DNA of 64,000 nt from Cyanobium sp. Aljojuca 7A6 (GCF_024346455.1 NZ_JAGQCY010000002.1:232789-296788); one strand, 5' to 3'. Counted from the stretch's first letter, positions 1 through 9,572 are shown. Notes: a model not told the origin generated them from the letters alone. A program made the numbers and translations.

Positions 1-1
1 G

Positions 2-673
2 AACCCTGCCAGCCCGATCCGGACTCGGGTCCAGGCCCACTCCAGAGTGGGTGCCGGCTGCCGGGTGGACGCCGGCGCCAGCCGCTATGGCCGGGGCACG
101 ATCCACATGGCGATCGGACGGCACGGCTACGTCGGGCTGGTGCGCACCGAAGCCGGTGATCTCAACCTGGCGGCGGCCTTCGACCGGGCCCATCTGATCC
201 AGGCGGGAGGAGCGGCCCTCGCCGCCGCCGGCGTGCTGGCGGAGGCCGGATTCGATCCCGTCCCCCAGGCGTCCGCCGCCACCTGGCTGGCCACCCCGGC
301 CCTGACCGTTGGCCGTTGGCCGTTGGCGTCCGAGCGGTTGCTGTTGCTGGGGGACGCTGCCGGTTACGTCGAACCCTTCACGGGGGAGGGCATGGGCTGG
401 GCGCTGGTGGGAGCTCTGGCGGCAGTGCCGCTGGTGCTGCAGGGCCAACACCAATGGAGCAGGGAGCTCGAACGGCAATGGGGCCAGCGCCACCGGCAGC
501 TGATCGGATCTCGCCAACGCCTCTGTCGTGGACTGGCCTTCGCCCTGCGGCGTCCTGGCCTCAGCCGCGCTCTCCTGGCAGCGCTGGACCGCTGGCCGAT
601 CCTGGCTGCGCCCTTCCTGCACTCCATCGATGGCGCCAGCTTGACCCCGCTTGTCTCCAGGCCATGTCCCTGA
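2..673 (+). CDS. FAD-dependent oxidoreductase, C-terminal part (5' end outside window)
   Basis: The frame is open from the first bases, so the N-terminal FAD-binding part lies upstream of the window. The visible C-terminal part carries LLLLGDAAGYVEPFTGEGM (about 345-400), the second flavin-contact motif of the geranylgeranyl-reductase/tryptophan-halogenase-like FAD oxidoreductases. The stop codon overlaps the start of the downstream type III polyketide synthase gene by 10 bp, which suggests translational coupling. In other bacteria type III synthases are often paired with a flavoprotein and a methyltransferase that tailor alkylresorcinol or pyrone products; a similar role here is inferred from position only. 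The exact substrate is unknown. Confidence 0.8.
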   Translation, partial: NPASPIRTRVQAHSRVGAGCRVDAGASRYGRGTIHMAIGRHGYVGLVRTEAGDLNLAAAFDRAHLIQAGGAALAAAGVLAEAGFDPVPQASAATWLATPALTVGRWPLASERLLLLGDAAGYVEPFTGEGMGWALVGALAAVPLVLQGQHQWSRELERQWGQRHRQLIGSRQRLCRGLAFALRRPGLSRALLAALDRWPILAAPFLHSIDGASLTPLVSRPCP

Positions 674-1761
674 CCATTCAGGGCCTGGGAACGGCCCTGC
701 CACCTCAGCGCATCGCCCAGGGCGATGCCGCCACCATCGCGGCCCAGGTGGCCCTGCCCAACCAGGTCCCCTCTCCAGGCCAGCGCCGACTCCTGGATAC
801 CCTGCATCGCCGCTCGGGCGTCGCCACGCGCCACAGCGTCCTGCTCGATCCCCCCGGCAACGACCCCCGACAAACCTTCTTTGGAGCCACAAGCCCCGGC
901 ACCGGGGAGCGAATGCGCCGCTATGCACGGGAGGCACCACCCCTGGCCCTGCGTGCCGTCGAGGGAGCCCTCGCACAAGCCCGGGTGTCCCCGGAACGGA
1001 TCACCCATCTGATCACGATCTCCTGCAGCGGCTTCGCGGCCCCCGGCATCGATCTCGCCTTGATGGCCGCCCTGCCGATGGACGCTGGCCTGGCGCGGAC
1101 CCATGTGGGATTCATGGGCTGCCACGGGGCCCTCAACGGTCTGAGGGTCGCCGCCGGGTTCACCGCTGCCGAGCCGGGGGCCTGTGTGCTGCTCTGTGCC
1201 GTCGAGCTCTGCAGCCTCCATCTCCAGTACGGGTGGGATGCCGAGCGGATCGTGGCCAATGCCCTGTTCGCCGATGGGGCCGCCGCCCTGGTGGCCACCG
1301 GGGAGGCCCGGGCAGAGGGGGGCCCAGCCGCGGAGCCGCTGGGCCGGTTGATCGCCAGCGGCTCCCTTGTGGTGCCAGGCAGCACCGATGCCATGTCCTG
1401 GGAGATTGGTGACCACGGCTTCGCCATGGGCCTGTCTCCACAGGTTCCTGATCTGATCAGCGAGCATCTGCGTCCCTGGCTGGAGGGGTGGCTGGCCTCC
1501 CACCACCTCACCTGCGCCGCCATCGGCTCCTGGGCCGTGCATCCCGGCGGGCCCCGCATTCTTTCAGCGGTCACCCAGGGCCTGGGGCTCGATCCACGAC
1601 TGATCGAACCCTCGCGGTCGGTACTGCGGGACTACGGCAACATGTCGTCCCCGACGCTGCTGTTCATCCTCGAGCGGCTGCGGCGTTGCGGCGCCCCCGG
1701 GCCCTGCCTGGCCATGGCCTTCGGACCTGGCCTGTGCATCGAAGTGGCCCTGCTGGAGTGA
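664..1761 (+). CDS. Type III polyketide synthase (chalcone/stilbene synthase family)
   Basis: This 365-residue protein has the usual length for the homodimeric type III synthases, which extend acyl-CoA starters with malonyl-CoA without a carrier protein. The Cys-His-Asn triad is visible: Cys in FMGCHGALNGL (near residue 150), His in WAVHPGGPRIL (near 290) and Asn in LRDYGNMSSPTLLF (near 325). The ATG overlaps the end of the upstream flavoprotein gene, so the two are probably co-translated. Bacterial relatives make alkylpyrones, alkylresorcinols or tetrahydroxynaphthalene; the sequence alone does not show which. An in-frame start further upstream exists, but it would lie inside the oxidoreductase gene. 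Confidence 0.9.
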   Translation: MSLTIQGLGTALPPQRIAQGDAATIAAQVALPNQVPSPGQRRLLDTLHRRSGVATRHSVLLDPPGNDPRQTFFGATSPGTGERMRRYAREAPPLALRAVEGALAQARVSPERITHLITISCSGFAAPGIDLALMAALPMDAGLARTHVGFMGCHGALNGLRVAAGFTAAEPGACVLLCAVELCSLHLQYGWDAERIVANALFADGAAALVATGEARAEGGPAAEPLGRLIASGSLVVPGSTDAMSWEIGDHGFAMGLSPQVPDLISEHLRPWLEGWLASHHLTCAAIGSWAVHPGGPRILSAVTQGLGLDPRLIEPSRSVLRDYGNMSSPTLLFILERLRRCGAPGPCLAMAFGPGLCIEVALLE

Positions 1762-1797
1762 TCCAGCCTCAGCAACGCTGACCGCCTGCTGGCCGCT

Positions 1798-3963
1798 TCA
1801 GCCCCCCAGGCGGGTGAAGTCGGCAAGCACGGCGGCCTGGTTGCGCAGCACGGCCAGGAGCCGCAATCGGTTGCGGCGCACCTCAGGTTCCTCACACATC
1901 ACCATGACGCTGTCGTCGCCATCAAAGAAGGCGGCCAGGGTGGCTCCGCTCTCCCCCAGCAAACGGGCGAGGGGCTCGTAGCGGGCAGTTCCGGTGGCGC
2001 CGGCATGCAGGGCCAACCGCTCCAGCACCGACAGCACCGCAGCCTCACTGGGGGAAACGAAGAGCTCCGGGTCCACCACGCCAGCCGGGCTGAGGACGTC
2101 AGCGGCCAGATCGGCGTGTTCGGCCAGGCGAGAGGCCCGTTGCACCACCGCTTGCACCAGGGGCAGGCGCTCCTCCAGGCGCAGGCTCCGCAGCAGCTCC
2201 ACCCGGGCCCGGGCATCGGCCGGATCCCGCAACAGCCGCTCCAGGGAAGCGCCCTCTCCGGCCACGGCCTGCACCAGATCGGCGCTGGAGCCCTCCTCCT
2301 CCAGCAGGCTGGCGAGGCGCTGACGCAGGAAGTCGAGCAGGTCGGACGCCAAGACGAGTGGCTCGACCGCCAGGGCGGGCAGCAGGACCTGCCAATGGGC
2401 CGTCGCTTCGGCCATCACGGCCACCAGATCAAGCGACCAGCCTCGATCCCAGAGGATCTGCAACACACCGTTACCGGCACGGCGCAGGGCATAGGGGTCG
2501 GAGGAGCCGCTGGGCCTCTCTCCCCTGGCGAAAATGCTCAGCAGGAGCTCCAGTCGCTCGGCCAGGGCCAGCAGGGCGCCCGCCTCCGAACCCGGCAGGG
2601 CATCGCCGGCCCCACGGGGCTGGTAGTGCTCCAGCACCGCCAGGGCCACGGCGCGGGTTTCCCCCTCCGCCAGCAGGTATTTGGCCCCCATGATCCCCTG
2701 CAACTCCGGGAATTCCCCCACCATCTGGCTGACCAGGTCGTGCTTGCAGAGGGGAGCGGCCCGGCGGGCGGCGCTGGCAGCCTCCTCGCCGATCGGCAGA
2801 TGGCGACAAAGCTGATCGGCCAGCCAGGCGAGACGCCGGCTGCGGTCGGCCAGGCTTCCCAGCCCTTCGGCAAAGGTGACCCGGTCGAGGGCTTCCACCC
2901 GCTCGCCGCTGCTCTGACGGCGATCCGCCGCCAGGAAGAAGGCTGCGTCCGCCAGGCGCGCCCGCAGCACCCGCTCATTGCCGCGGCGAATCGTATCGGC
3001 GGCGGCCTCCAGACCATTGGAGATGCAGAGGAAGCGCGGCATCAGCACCGCCTCCGCCACCAGGGCGAGGGGATCGCCTGAGGCCCCCGAGAGGCGCAGG
3101 GGCACATAGCGCTGGTGGGAACGCATCACCGTGCTGAGCACCTCCGGCGGCAGGGCCAGATAGGCGCTGTCGATGCGTCCCTCGATCAAGCGGGGGGATT
3201 CCACCAGGTCAACCAGTTCGTCGAACAGCGCCTCTGGCAGATCCAGCTCGGCCCCAGCCCGCTCGGCGGCCGCCTCCAGCTCATGGCGAATCCTCTGTCC
3301 CCTGGCCTCCCGGTCAACCTGCACATCGGCGGCCTCCAGGGTGGCGGCGTAGGCCCCGGCGGAGGGGATCACCACCGCTCCTTGATGCAGACGATGGCCG
3401 CGGCTGAGGCGGCCGCTGCTCAGGGGCGGATCCACATCAGTGAGCTGCACCGGAACAATCGCCCCATCCAGCAGCGCCACGAGCCAGCGCAGGGGCCGGC
3501 TGAAGCGGCCGTCGCCATCGCCCCAGCGCATGAAGCGCCGACCCTGCAGGGAGCGGATCCAGCCGGGGATGCAGCCAGCCAGTACCTCCTCGGCAGAGCG
3601 GCCGGCCTCAGTGGTACGGGCGAACACGAAGGGGCCCTTGTCGGTGTCGCGGATCTCCAGATGCTCCGGCCCGCAGCCACAACGGCGGGCGAAGCCCAGG
3701 GCCGCCTGGGTGGGCTGGCCATCGCGGAACGCCTGCTGGGCCGGGGGGCCCTTGCGGTCTTCGACCAGGTCCTGCTGGCGCTCGGGCAATCCGGCGATGG
3801 TCACCGCCAGCCGGCGGGGGGTGCCGCTGGCGGTGATTCTGTCCCAGGACAGGCGGGCTCCCTGCAGATCCCTGGCCACAATCGCCTCCAGCTGGGGCTG
3901 GGCCAGGCGCACGAAATCGGCCGGCAGTTCCTCGGTTCCGATCTCCAGAAGAAAGGTGGCCAT
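1798..3963 (-). CDS. glyS: Glycyl-tRNA synthetase beta subunit
   Basis: This is the beta chain of the bacterial alpha2-beta2 glycyl-tRNA synthetase, which contributes tRNA binding. The 721-residue length fits the family. The start was placed at the ATG giving MATFLLEIGTEELPADFV, the hallmark N-terminus of GlyS; an upstream in-frame extension would run into the divergent sulfite reductase gene. The C-terminus contains the tRNA-binding region with FDGDDSVMVMCEEPEVR, also typical. The alpha subunit gene glyQ is not in the window. It is transcribed away from sir across a 107-bp gap. Confidence 0.96.
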   Translation of the reverse strand: MATFLLEIGTEELPADFVRLAQPQLEAIVARDLQGARLSWDRITASGTPRRLAVTIAGLPERQQDLVEDRKGPPAQQAFRDGQPTQAALGFARRCGCGPEHLEIRDTDKGPFVFARTTEAGRSAEEVLAGCIPGWIRSLQGRRFMRWGDGDGRFSRPLRWLVALLDGAIVPVQLTDVDPPLSSGRLSRGHRLHQGAVVIPSAGAYAATLEAADVQVDREARGQRIRHELEAAAERAGAELDLPEALFDELVDLVESPRLIEGRIDSAYLALPPEVLSTVMRSHQRYVPLRLSGASGDPLALVAEAVLMPRFLCISNGLEAAADTIRRGNERVLRARLADAAFFLAADRRQSSGERVEALDRVTFAEGLGSLADRSRRLAWLADQLCRHLPIGEEAASAARRAAPLCKHDLVSQMVGEFPELQGIMGAKYLLAEGETRAVALAVLEHYQPRGAGDALPGSEAGALLALAERLELLLSIFARGERPSGSSDPYALRRAGNGVLQILWDRGWSLDLVAVMAEATAHWQVLLPALAVEPLVLASDLLDFLRQRLASLLEEEGSSADLVQAVAGEGASLERLLRDPADARARVELLRSLRLEERLPLVQAVVQRASRLAEHADLAADVLSPAGVVDPELFVSPSEAAVLSVLERLALHAGATGTARYEPLARLLGESGATLAAFFDGDDSVMVMCEEPEVRRNRLRLLAVLRNQAAVLADFTRLGG

Positions 3964-4070
3964 GCGGGGGGGCGGGCAGGACGCGACTGTATGCAAAGGA
4001 GGGAGATGGCGATCAGCGCCAGCGGTCCGATCCGTCCCGTTCGCTAGTTTCGTTCCAACAACCCTTCTGC

Positions 4071-5846
4071 ATGCCGATGTCCTCGACGACAGTCGCCGAC
4101 AGCACGTCGCTCCCATCGGCATCCCCCGCCAAACCCCCCACCAAACAGGAGGCGCTCAAGGCTGGCAGCGGCCACCTGCATGACCCGCTGGCCGCCGAAC
4201 TGGGCAACGCGTTGCCCAGCTTCACCGATCCCGCCGTCCAGATCCTCAAGTTCCACGGCAGTTACCAGCAGGACGACCGGGACAAGCGTCGCAAGGGGGC
4301 TGAAAAGGACTGGCAGATGATGCTGCGGTTGCGGAATCCCGGCGGGCGCATTCCCACCTCTCTGTATCTGGCTCTCGATACCCTCGCCGATCGGCTGGGC
4401 AACGGCACCCTGCGCATCACCACGCGCCAGGCCTTCCAGATGCACGGCGTGCTGAAGACGGACCTCAAGGAGGTGATCGGCGGCATCGTGCGGGCCCTTG
4501 GCTCGACGCTGTCGGCCTGTGGCGACATCAACCGCAACGTCATGGCCCCGGCCGCCCCCTTCGAGCGCGATGGCTACCCGGAGGCCCGTCTGCTGGCCGA
4601 TCAGATCGCCGACCTGCTGGCGCCCCAGGCGGCCGAGGGGTCCTACCTGGACCTCTGGGTCGACGGCGACCTCAGCTACCGCATCAAGCCCAAGGGCCCC
4701 GTGAAGAAGGCGCGCAAGCTGCAGGAGAGCGGAGTCGTGTTCAGTGGCGACTCGGCCGAACCGCTCTACGGCGCTACCTACCTGCCCCGCAAGTTCAAGG
4801 TCGCCGTCACCGTTCCCGGTGACAACTCCGTCGACCTGCTGACCCAGGACATCGGCCTGGTGCTGTTCAGCGATCCCTCCGGCCGGCCGCTGGGCTGCAA
4901 CGTCTACGTGGGCGGTGGCATGGGACGGACCCACAACAAGGAGGAGACCTTCGCCCGCACCGCCGATCCCCTCGGCTACGTGGCCGCCGCCCATGTGCTG
5001 GAGCTGGTACAGGCCATCGTGGCCCTGCAGCGCGACCATGGCGACCGCGAACAACGCCGCCATGCCCGGATGAAGTATCTGATCCACGACCGTGGTGTGG
5101 ACTGGTTCAGGACCGAACTGGGGCGCTACTTTCCCCATCCGATCAAGGGGATGCGCCGCGAACCGACCGCCGTCCTCACCGATTACCTGGGTTGGCACCG
5201 CCAGTCGCCGGGCCTGTGGTTCGTGGGTCTGCCGGTGCTGTGCGGGCGTCTCCAGGGGGACCTCAAGACCGGCCTGCGACGTCTCATCGAGACCTACCAG
5301 CTGGAGGTGCGACTCACCCCCAACCAGGACCTGCTGCTCTGCAACATCGGCAGCGCCCAGCGGGTCTCGGTGCGGCAGGCCCTGGCGGAGCTGGGCCTCA
5401 CCAGTCCAGAGGCCCCGCCCGCACTGGCGCGTCACGCCCTGGCCTGCCCGGCCCTGCCCCTCTGCGGCCTGGCCGTCACCGAGGCCGAGCGGGTCCTCCC
5501 CGATGTGCTCGCCCGCCTCGACGCGCTGCTGGAGCGCCTGGAGATCAGCAAGCCGCTCCTGGTGCGCATGACGGGCTGCCCCAACGGCTGCGCCCGCCCC
5601 TACATGGCCGAGATCGGGTTGGTGGGGAGCGCGGTCGACACCTACCAGCTATGGCTCGGCGGTAGCCATGGCCTCACGCGTCTGGCCAGGCCCTACCTGG
5701 AGAAAATGCCCCTGGAGGAGCTGGAAGCGACCCTGGAGCCCCTGCTGACGGCCTGGCGCGACAAGGGCGGCCCCCGTAGCCGCTTCGGCGACTTCACTGA
5801 ACGGCTCGGCGACCAACGGGTGAGGGAGCTGCTCTCCCCCGCCTGA
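4071..5846 (+). CDS. sir: Ferredoxin-dependent sulfite reductase
   Basis: The 591-residue protein reduces sulfite to sulfide with electrons from ferredoxin in assimilatory sulfate reduction. The siroheme/4Fe-4S ligands are visible as two cysteine pairs, ACPALPLCGLA (C-x5-C, near residue 460) and TGCPNGCARPY (C-x3-C, near 500). The ferredoxin-half motifs LRITTRQAFQMHG and GDINRNVMAP support sulfite rather than nitrite reductase. The plant/cyanobacterial single-chain form explains why no flavoprotein partner is next to it. A second ATG two codons later is an equally good start. It is divergent from glyS. Confidence 0.95.
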   Translation: MPMSSTTVADSTSLPSASPAKPPTKQEALKAGSGHLHDPLAAELGNALPSFTDPAVQILKFHGSYQQDDRDKRRKGAEKDWQMMLRLRNPGGRIPTSLYLALDTLADRLGNGTLRITTRQAFQMHGVLKTDLKEVIGGIVRALGSTLSACGDINRNVMAPAAPFERDGYPEARLLADQIADLLAPQAAEGSYLDLWVDGDLSYRIKPKGPVKKARKLQESGVVFSGDSAEPLYGATYLPRKFKVAVTVPGDNSVDLLTQDIGLVLFSDPSGRPLGCNVYVGGGMGRTHNKEETFARTADPLGYVAAAHVLELVQAIVALQRDHGDREQRRHARMKYLIHDRGVDWFRTELGRYFPHPIKGMRREPTAVLTDYLGWHRQSPGLWFVGLPVLCGRLQGDLKTGLRRLIETYQLEVRLTPNQDLLLCNIGSAQRVSVRQALAELGLTSPEAPPALARHALACPALPLCGLAVTEAERVLPDVLARLDALLERLEISKPLLVRMTGCPNGCARPYMAEIGLVGSAVDTYQLWLGGSHGLTRLARPYLEKMPLEELEATLEPLLTAWRDKGGPRSRFGDFTERLGDQRVRELLSPA

Positions 5847-5916
5847 TCCCGGCCGATCGATTCCTTCGAACCGACCCGGGAGCCCGCTTACGGTGGGGTC
5901 TGTCCGAATCGCGCGC

Positions 5917-6348
5917 ATGCGGAACTCTGTGGCCGCTGCCATCCAGCCCCTGCTCCGCCCGCTCCTCTGCGGGGTGCTGCTGGGGCTGCTGCCTGGGCCT
6001 GGCGGGGCCAACGAGGCGGCAGAGCGACCCAACCCACCGCAGGCGCCTGTCAGGTACTTCGATTCAGACCCGCAGGCCTGCAAGCCGGAGTCGATCAGCG
6101 CCTCCTACAAAAGCCATCTGCTGCCCTTCGCTGACCAGAGCCCCGAAGTGCTGGCCAAATTGCGCCGGGTGCAGGACGACATGACCCTCGCCAGCCTCAA
6201 ACGCTGCGTCCAGAAAGGTCTGCTGACCCGTCCCCAGGCCAGCGTTCTGTTCCGGGAACTGGGCCTGACCCTGCCTGACACGGTCATCCCCGTGGTCGGT
6301 GGCGCTCCACCCGCCACCCGTCAACCCTCCCCGGCGACGGCGCCATAA
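5917..6348 (+). CDS. Small secreted protein of unknown function
   Basis: No family is recognised. The 143-residue product begins with a plausible signal peptide: MRNSV, then a hydrophobic stretch with LLCGVLLGLLPG and a likely cleavage near GGANEA. The mature part has two cysteines (QACKPES and LKRCVQKG), which could form a disulfide, and a short Pro/Ala-rich tail. ATG at 5917 was preferred over a GTG eight codons upstream because it gives a cleaner signal peptide. Its last 28 bases overlap the convergent VanX-like gene, so the two 3' ends share sequence. Confidence 0.65.
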   Translation: MRNSVAAAIQPLLRPLLCGVLLGLLPGPGGANEAAERPNPPQAPVRYFDSDPQACKPESISASYKSHLLPFADQSPEVLAKLRRVQDDMTLASLKRCVQKGLLTRPQASVLFRELGLTLPDTVIPVVGGAPPATRQPSPATAP

Positions 6349-7028
6349 CGAGCCTGTGGCTCCTGGCATCGCCAGGCCCAGAGCTGGTCGCCGTGGCTGA
6401 AATGCCACCACTCATTCGGGTGCTGGGCAAACCCCGCCGCTCCCATCACCGCCGCCAAAAGGCGCCGGCGGGCGTGCCAGTCGGCGGCCTCGCTGAGCGG
6501 GACGGCCCCGGCATAGTGATCGGGCTCGGAGATCGCCCCGATCGCGTCAATCTCCCCGCCCATCGCCAGGGGCTGGCCGCTGACGCCGGCCAGGGTGAGA
6601 TCCACCGCAGCGCCAGTGCTGTGGGGGGGTGGGGTGGACGGATCGCTGCTCGGTGGTGCCCAGAAACGGTCCACCTCCGCCGCCACTCCCGCCTGGGCGT
6701 CCCCGCCGGCATCGGGATCGAGACCCCGCTCCCGGCAGGCCGCACGGAACGCGTGGCGGACCATGAACGCCTGGACGGCGATGGGGCGCCAGGCATCAAA
6801 AATGGCCAGCCGCCATTGGGGTTGTTGCTGCTGGAGCAGGGCCTGGGCCGTCTCCAGCCGGGTGATCACCGCGCGGCGCAGCCGGAACGGACTGGCGCCA
6901 GCGCCATAGGGCGCCCCCAGGACTTGATAGGGATGGGGTTCCAGGGGCCATAGCGTCGCCGGCAAGTCGCCCAGGGGCTCGCCAGCGTCGTCGATGGGGA
7001 TCGGACTCCAGGGGCGGAGGGGGGGCAT
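6321..7028 (-). CDS. VanX/DdpX-type D-alanyl-D-alanine dipeptidase
   Basis: The protein (235 aa) matches the zinc M15D peptidases that hydrolyse D-Ala-D-Ala. The zinc-binding HSTGAAVDLTL (SxHxxGxAxD class; here PPHSTGAAVD) is near residue 138, and the second part NEWWHFSHGDQLWAW, with the catalytic Glu and third zinc His, is near 205. The substrate-pocket motif FDAWRP is also present. There is no signal peptide, so it is likely cytoplasmic and involved in recycling peptidoglycan dipeptide rather than vancomycin resistance: no vanH/vanA-like genes are nearby. It lies 34 bp after recG, probably at the end of the rpsB operon. Confidence 0.85.
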   Translation of the reverse strand: MPPLRPWSPIPIDDAGEPLGDLPATLWPLEPHPYQVLGAPYGAGASPFRLRRAVITRLETAQALLQQQQPQWRLAIFDAWRPIAVQAFMVRHAFRAACRERGLDPDAGGDAQAGVAAEVDRFWAPPSSDPSTPPPHSTGAAVDLTLAGVSGQPLAMGGEIDAIGAISEPDHYAGAVPLSEAADWHARRRLLAAVMGAAGFAQHPNEWWHFSHGDQLWAWRCQEPQARYGAVAGEG

Positions 7029-7062
7029 GGCTGGGGAGACCGCCTCGGTTCGCTGTCGTGGC

Positions 7063-9546
7063 TCAATTCAACTGGGCCGCCTCCACCGAACGGCGGCGCT
7101 GGGCTTCCAGGGCCGCGCGCAGGTGAGGGTGGCGTTCCAGGGTCGGATCCACCGCCAGTAGTCGCTGCGCCGCCGACCGGGCCTCCTCCAGCACGGCACC
7201 GTCGTCACTGAGACTGGCCAGGGCCAGGTCGGGCAAGCCCGACTGGCGGGTGCCGAGCACCTGGCCGGGCCCCCGCAGCCGCAAGTCCATCTCGGCGATC
7301 TCGAAGCCGTCGCCACTGCGGGCCAGCAGTTCCAGTCGCTGGCGGGCCATGGAGTTATCGCCTTCATGGAGCAGCAGACAGTGGGAGGCGGCGGCGCCCC
7401 GGCCAACCCGTCCCCGCAGCTGGTGCAGCTGGGCCAGGCCGAAGCGCTCGGCGTGCTCGATCACCATCACGCTCGCCTCCGGCACGTCCACCCCCACTTC
7501 CACCACCGTGGTGGAGACAAGCACCTGGGAGCGCCCCTCCTGGAAGGCGCTGATGGCGCGCTGCTTCTCCTCACCGCTCATGCGCCCGTGCAACAGACCC
7601 ACCGCCAGGGTGGGGAACACCTCCTCATCCAGGTGGCGGTGCACCTCCACGGCGGAGCGCAGATCCAGCTTTTCTGATTCCTCCACCAGGGGCAGCACCA
7701 CATAGGCCCGCTGGCCCTTGGCCACCTCCTGGCGCACAAGCTCCCAGGCACCGGGGCGCTCTGAGCCCCGCAGCAACCGAGTGCGGATCGGGGTGCGACC
7801 CGGCGGCAGTTCATCGATCTGGCTGATGTCCAGATCGCCATGGATCGAGAGGGCCAGGGTGCGGGGGATCGGGGTGGCGGTCATGGTGAGCAAGTGGGGC
7901 TGGAGTCCCTTGGCCAGGAGACGATTGCGCTGGCGGACGCCGAAGCGGTGCTGCTCGTCCACCACCACCAGGCCGAGGCGATCGAACTGGACCGGATCCT
8001 CGAGCAGAGCGTGGGTGCCCACCAGCAGGTTCACCTGCCCGTTGGCCAGGTCCTGCAGCAGCTGGCGGCGACGGCGGGCGGGGGTGGAGCCGGTGAGCAG
8101 CTCAAGGCTGACATTGAGCTGGGGCATCCAGCCGGCCAGCTTGTGAAAGTGCTGGGCCGCCAACACTTCGGTGGGCGCCATCAGGGCCCCCTGGCAGCCC
8201 GCCTGGATGGCGCCGAGCAGGGCCGCCAGGGCCACCACCGTCTTGCCACTGCCCACGTCGCCCTGGACCAGCCTGGCCATGGGCTGGGGCCTCTCCATGT
8301 CGGAGCGGATCTCTGCCAGCACCCGGTTCTGGGCGCCGGTGAGGGGAAAGGGCAGCAGGGCGAGGAACCGGCTCACCAGGTCCTCGCCGCCGCTGGGCAG
8401 CAGCAGCGGTGGGGCCGGTGAGCGCCGCAGGCGCTCACGCCGCTGGCCCAGGGCCAGCTGCAGCAGGAGGAACTCGTCGAACACCAGGCGGCGGCGGCAG
8501 CGCTGCAACTCCTCGCGGTCGGCGGGGCGGTGCAGGCCCTGCAGGGCCTCGCCACGGCGCACCAGGCCCAGCTCCAGCCGCAGGGGCTCCGGCAGGGGAT
8601 CGGGCCAGCGGCACGCCGCGGGCAGCACCGCCGCGATGGCCCTGGCCAGGGTCTCGCCACTGAGACCCTCGGTGAGGGCATAAACGGGCACGAAGCGGCC
8701 GATCTGTTCCGACCGCAGCGGTGCCCCGGGGGCCTCCAGCACCTCCAGCAGGGGATCGGCGAAGCCGGGGCCGTAGGGGCTCTCCTTCACAAGGCCGCTC
8801 ACGGCCACCGTGGCCCCCAGCGGGTAGAGCCGCTGCTGGGCTTTCAACCAGCCGGGGCTGCTGAAGCGGCGGCCCGCGAAGAACCGCGTCACCTTCAGGC
8901 GGCCCGTGACGTCCTGGAGGTGCAGCTCCAGGATCGCCAGATTCGGGTTTCGGGGGCTGCCGAAAGCATGGCAGCGCTGCACCGTGGCCACGATGGTGGC
9001 GGTGCGTCCCGGCTCCAGCGCGGCGATGCGCACCAGATGGGCGTAATCGAGATAGTCGCGGGGGTAGTGGTGCACCAGGTCATGCACCACCAGCAGCCCC
9101 AGGGCGGCCAGGCGGGTGGCGGCCTTCGAACCGATGCCGGCCACCTCCGCGAGGGGGGTCTGGTCCGTCAGGCGGACCGCTGCGCCGCTGCCTGTCCGCT
9201 CCGCCGCGGTGGGCGGCACCAGCCGCAGGCGGGGGGGAGCCACCGGCAAGATCTCCCGGCGGCGGCAACGCAGCTCGTGCAGGGCCTGCCGCAGTTGTCG
9301 CACCAGTGACTGGCGGGCCACCAGGCCAAGATCTCCATAGCCGCCGAAGGCCTGGGCCAGGGCGGCCAGCTGCTGGCGCTCAGCGGCCTCCAGTCCCGCC
9401 TCCGGAGCGGCGAGGCTGGCGGTGATGAAGCCGCTGAAGCGGTCCCGCCGTCCCTGGAGATCGCCAAAGCCGGCTTCGGCCTCGAGGCGACAGGCGAGCT
9501 GCAGGGGCGTGCACCAGGCGTCGACCGCCGAAAGGGCAGACACCAT
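7063..9546 (-). CDS. recG: ATP-dependent DNA helicase RecG
   Basis: RecG remodels stalled forks and branches Holliday junctions. Motifs appear in order: OB/wedge region with ATIVATVQRCHAFGSP, Walker A QGDVGSGKTVVA, DEQH box VVDEQHRFGVRQRNR, TATPIPRTLALSIHGDLD, and the C-terminal helicase motifs VSTTVVEVGVDVPEA and LHQLRGRVGRG. At 827 residues it is long for RecG, with a roughly 100-residue N-terminal extension typical of cyanobacteria. The start was placed at ATG 9546 (MVSALSAVDAW), where family-like sequence begins; a GTG one codon later is possible. The open frame continues upstream, but that part overlaps the next gene and has shadow-like composition. Confidence 0.95.
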   Translation of the reverse strand: MVSALSAVDAWCTPLQLACRLEAEAGFGDLQGRRDRFSGFITASLAAPEAGLEAAERQQLAALAQAFGGYGDLGLVARQSLVRQLRQALHELRCRRREILPVAPPRLRLVPPTAAERTGSGAAVRLTDQTPLAEVAGIGSKAATRLAALGLLVVHDLVHHYPRDYLDYAHLVRIAALEPGRTATIVATVQRCHAFGSPRNPNLAILELHLQDVTGRLKVTRFFAGRRFSSPGWLKAQQRLYPLGATVAVSGLVKESPYGPGFADPLLEVLEAPGAPLRSEQIGRFVPVYALTEGLSGETLARAIAAVLPAACRWPDPLPEPLRLELGLVRRGEALQGLHRPADREELQRCRRRLVFDEFLLLQLALGQRRERLRRSPAPPLLLPSGGEDLVSRFLALLPFPLTGAQNRVLAEIRSDMERPQPMARLVQGDVGSGKTVVALAALLGAIQAGCQGALMAPTEVLAAQHFHKLAGWMPQLNVSLELLTGSTPARRRRQLLQDLANGQVNLLVGTHALLEDPVQFDRLGLVVVDEQHRFGVRQRNRLLAKGLQPHLLTMTATPIPRTLALSIHGDLDISQIDELPPGRTPIRTRLLRGSERPGAWELVRQEVAKGQRAYVVLPLVEESEKLDLRSAVEVHRHLDEEVFPTLAVGLLHGRMSGEEKQRAISAFQEGRSQVLVSTTVVEVGVDVPEASVMVIEHAERFGLAQLHQLRGRVGRGAAASHCLLLHEGDNSMARQRLELLARSGDGFEIAEMDLRLRGPGQVLGTRQSGLPDLALASLSDDGAVLEEARSAAQRLLAVDPTLERHPHLRAALEAQRRRSVEAAQLN

Positions 9547-9572
9547 CCCCCCTTCTCCGGCGGAGGCCCCGG

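Noticed and set aside
364..1542. A 392-codon open frame antisense to the polyketide synthase gene
   Set aside because: No recognisable motif; the sense strand carries the Cys-His-Asn triad.
3115..4047. A 310-codon open frame antisense to glyS
   Set aside because: No motif and complete overlap with well-supported glyS.
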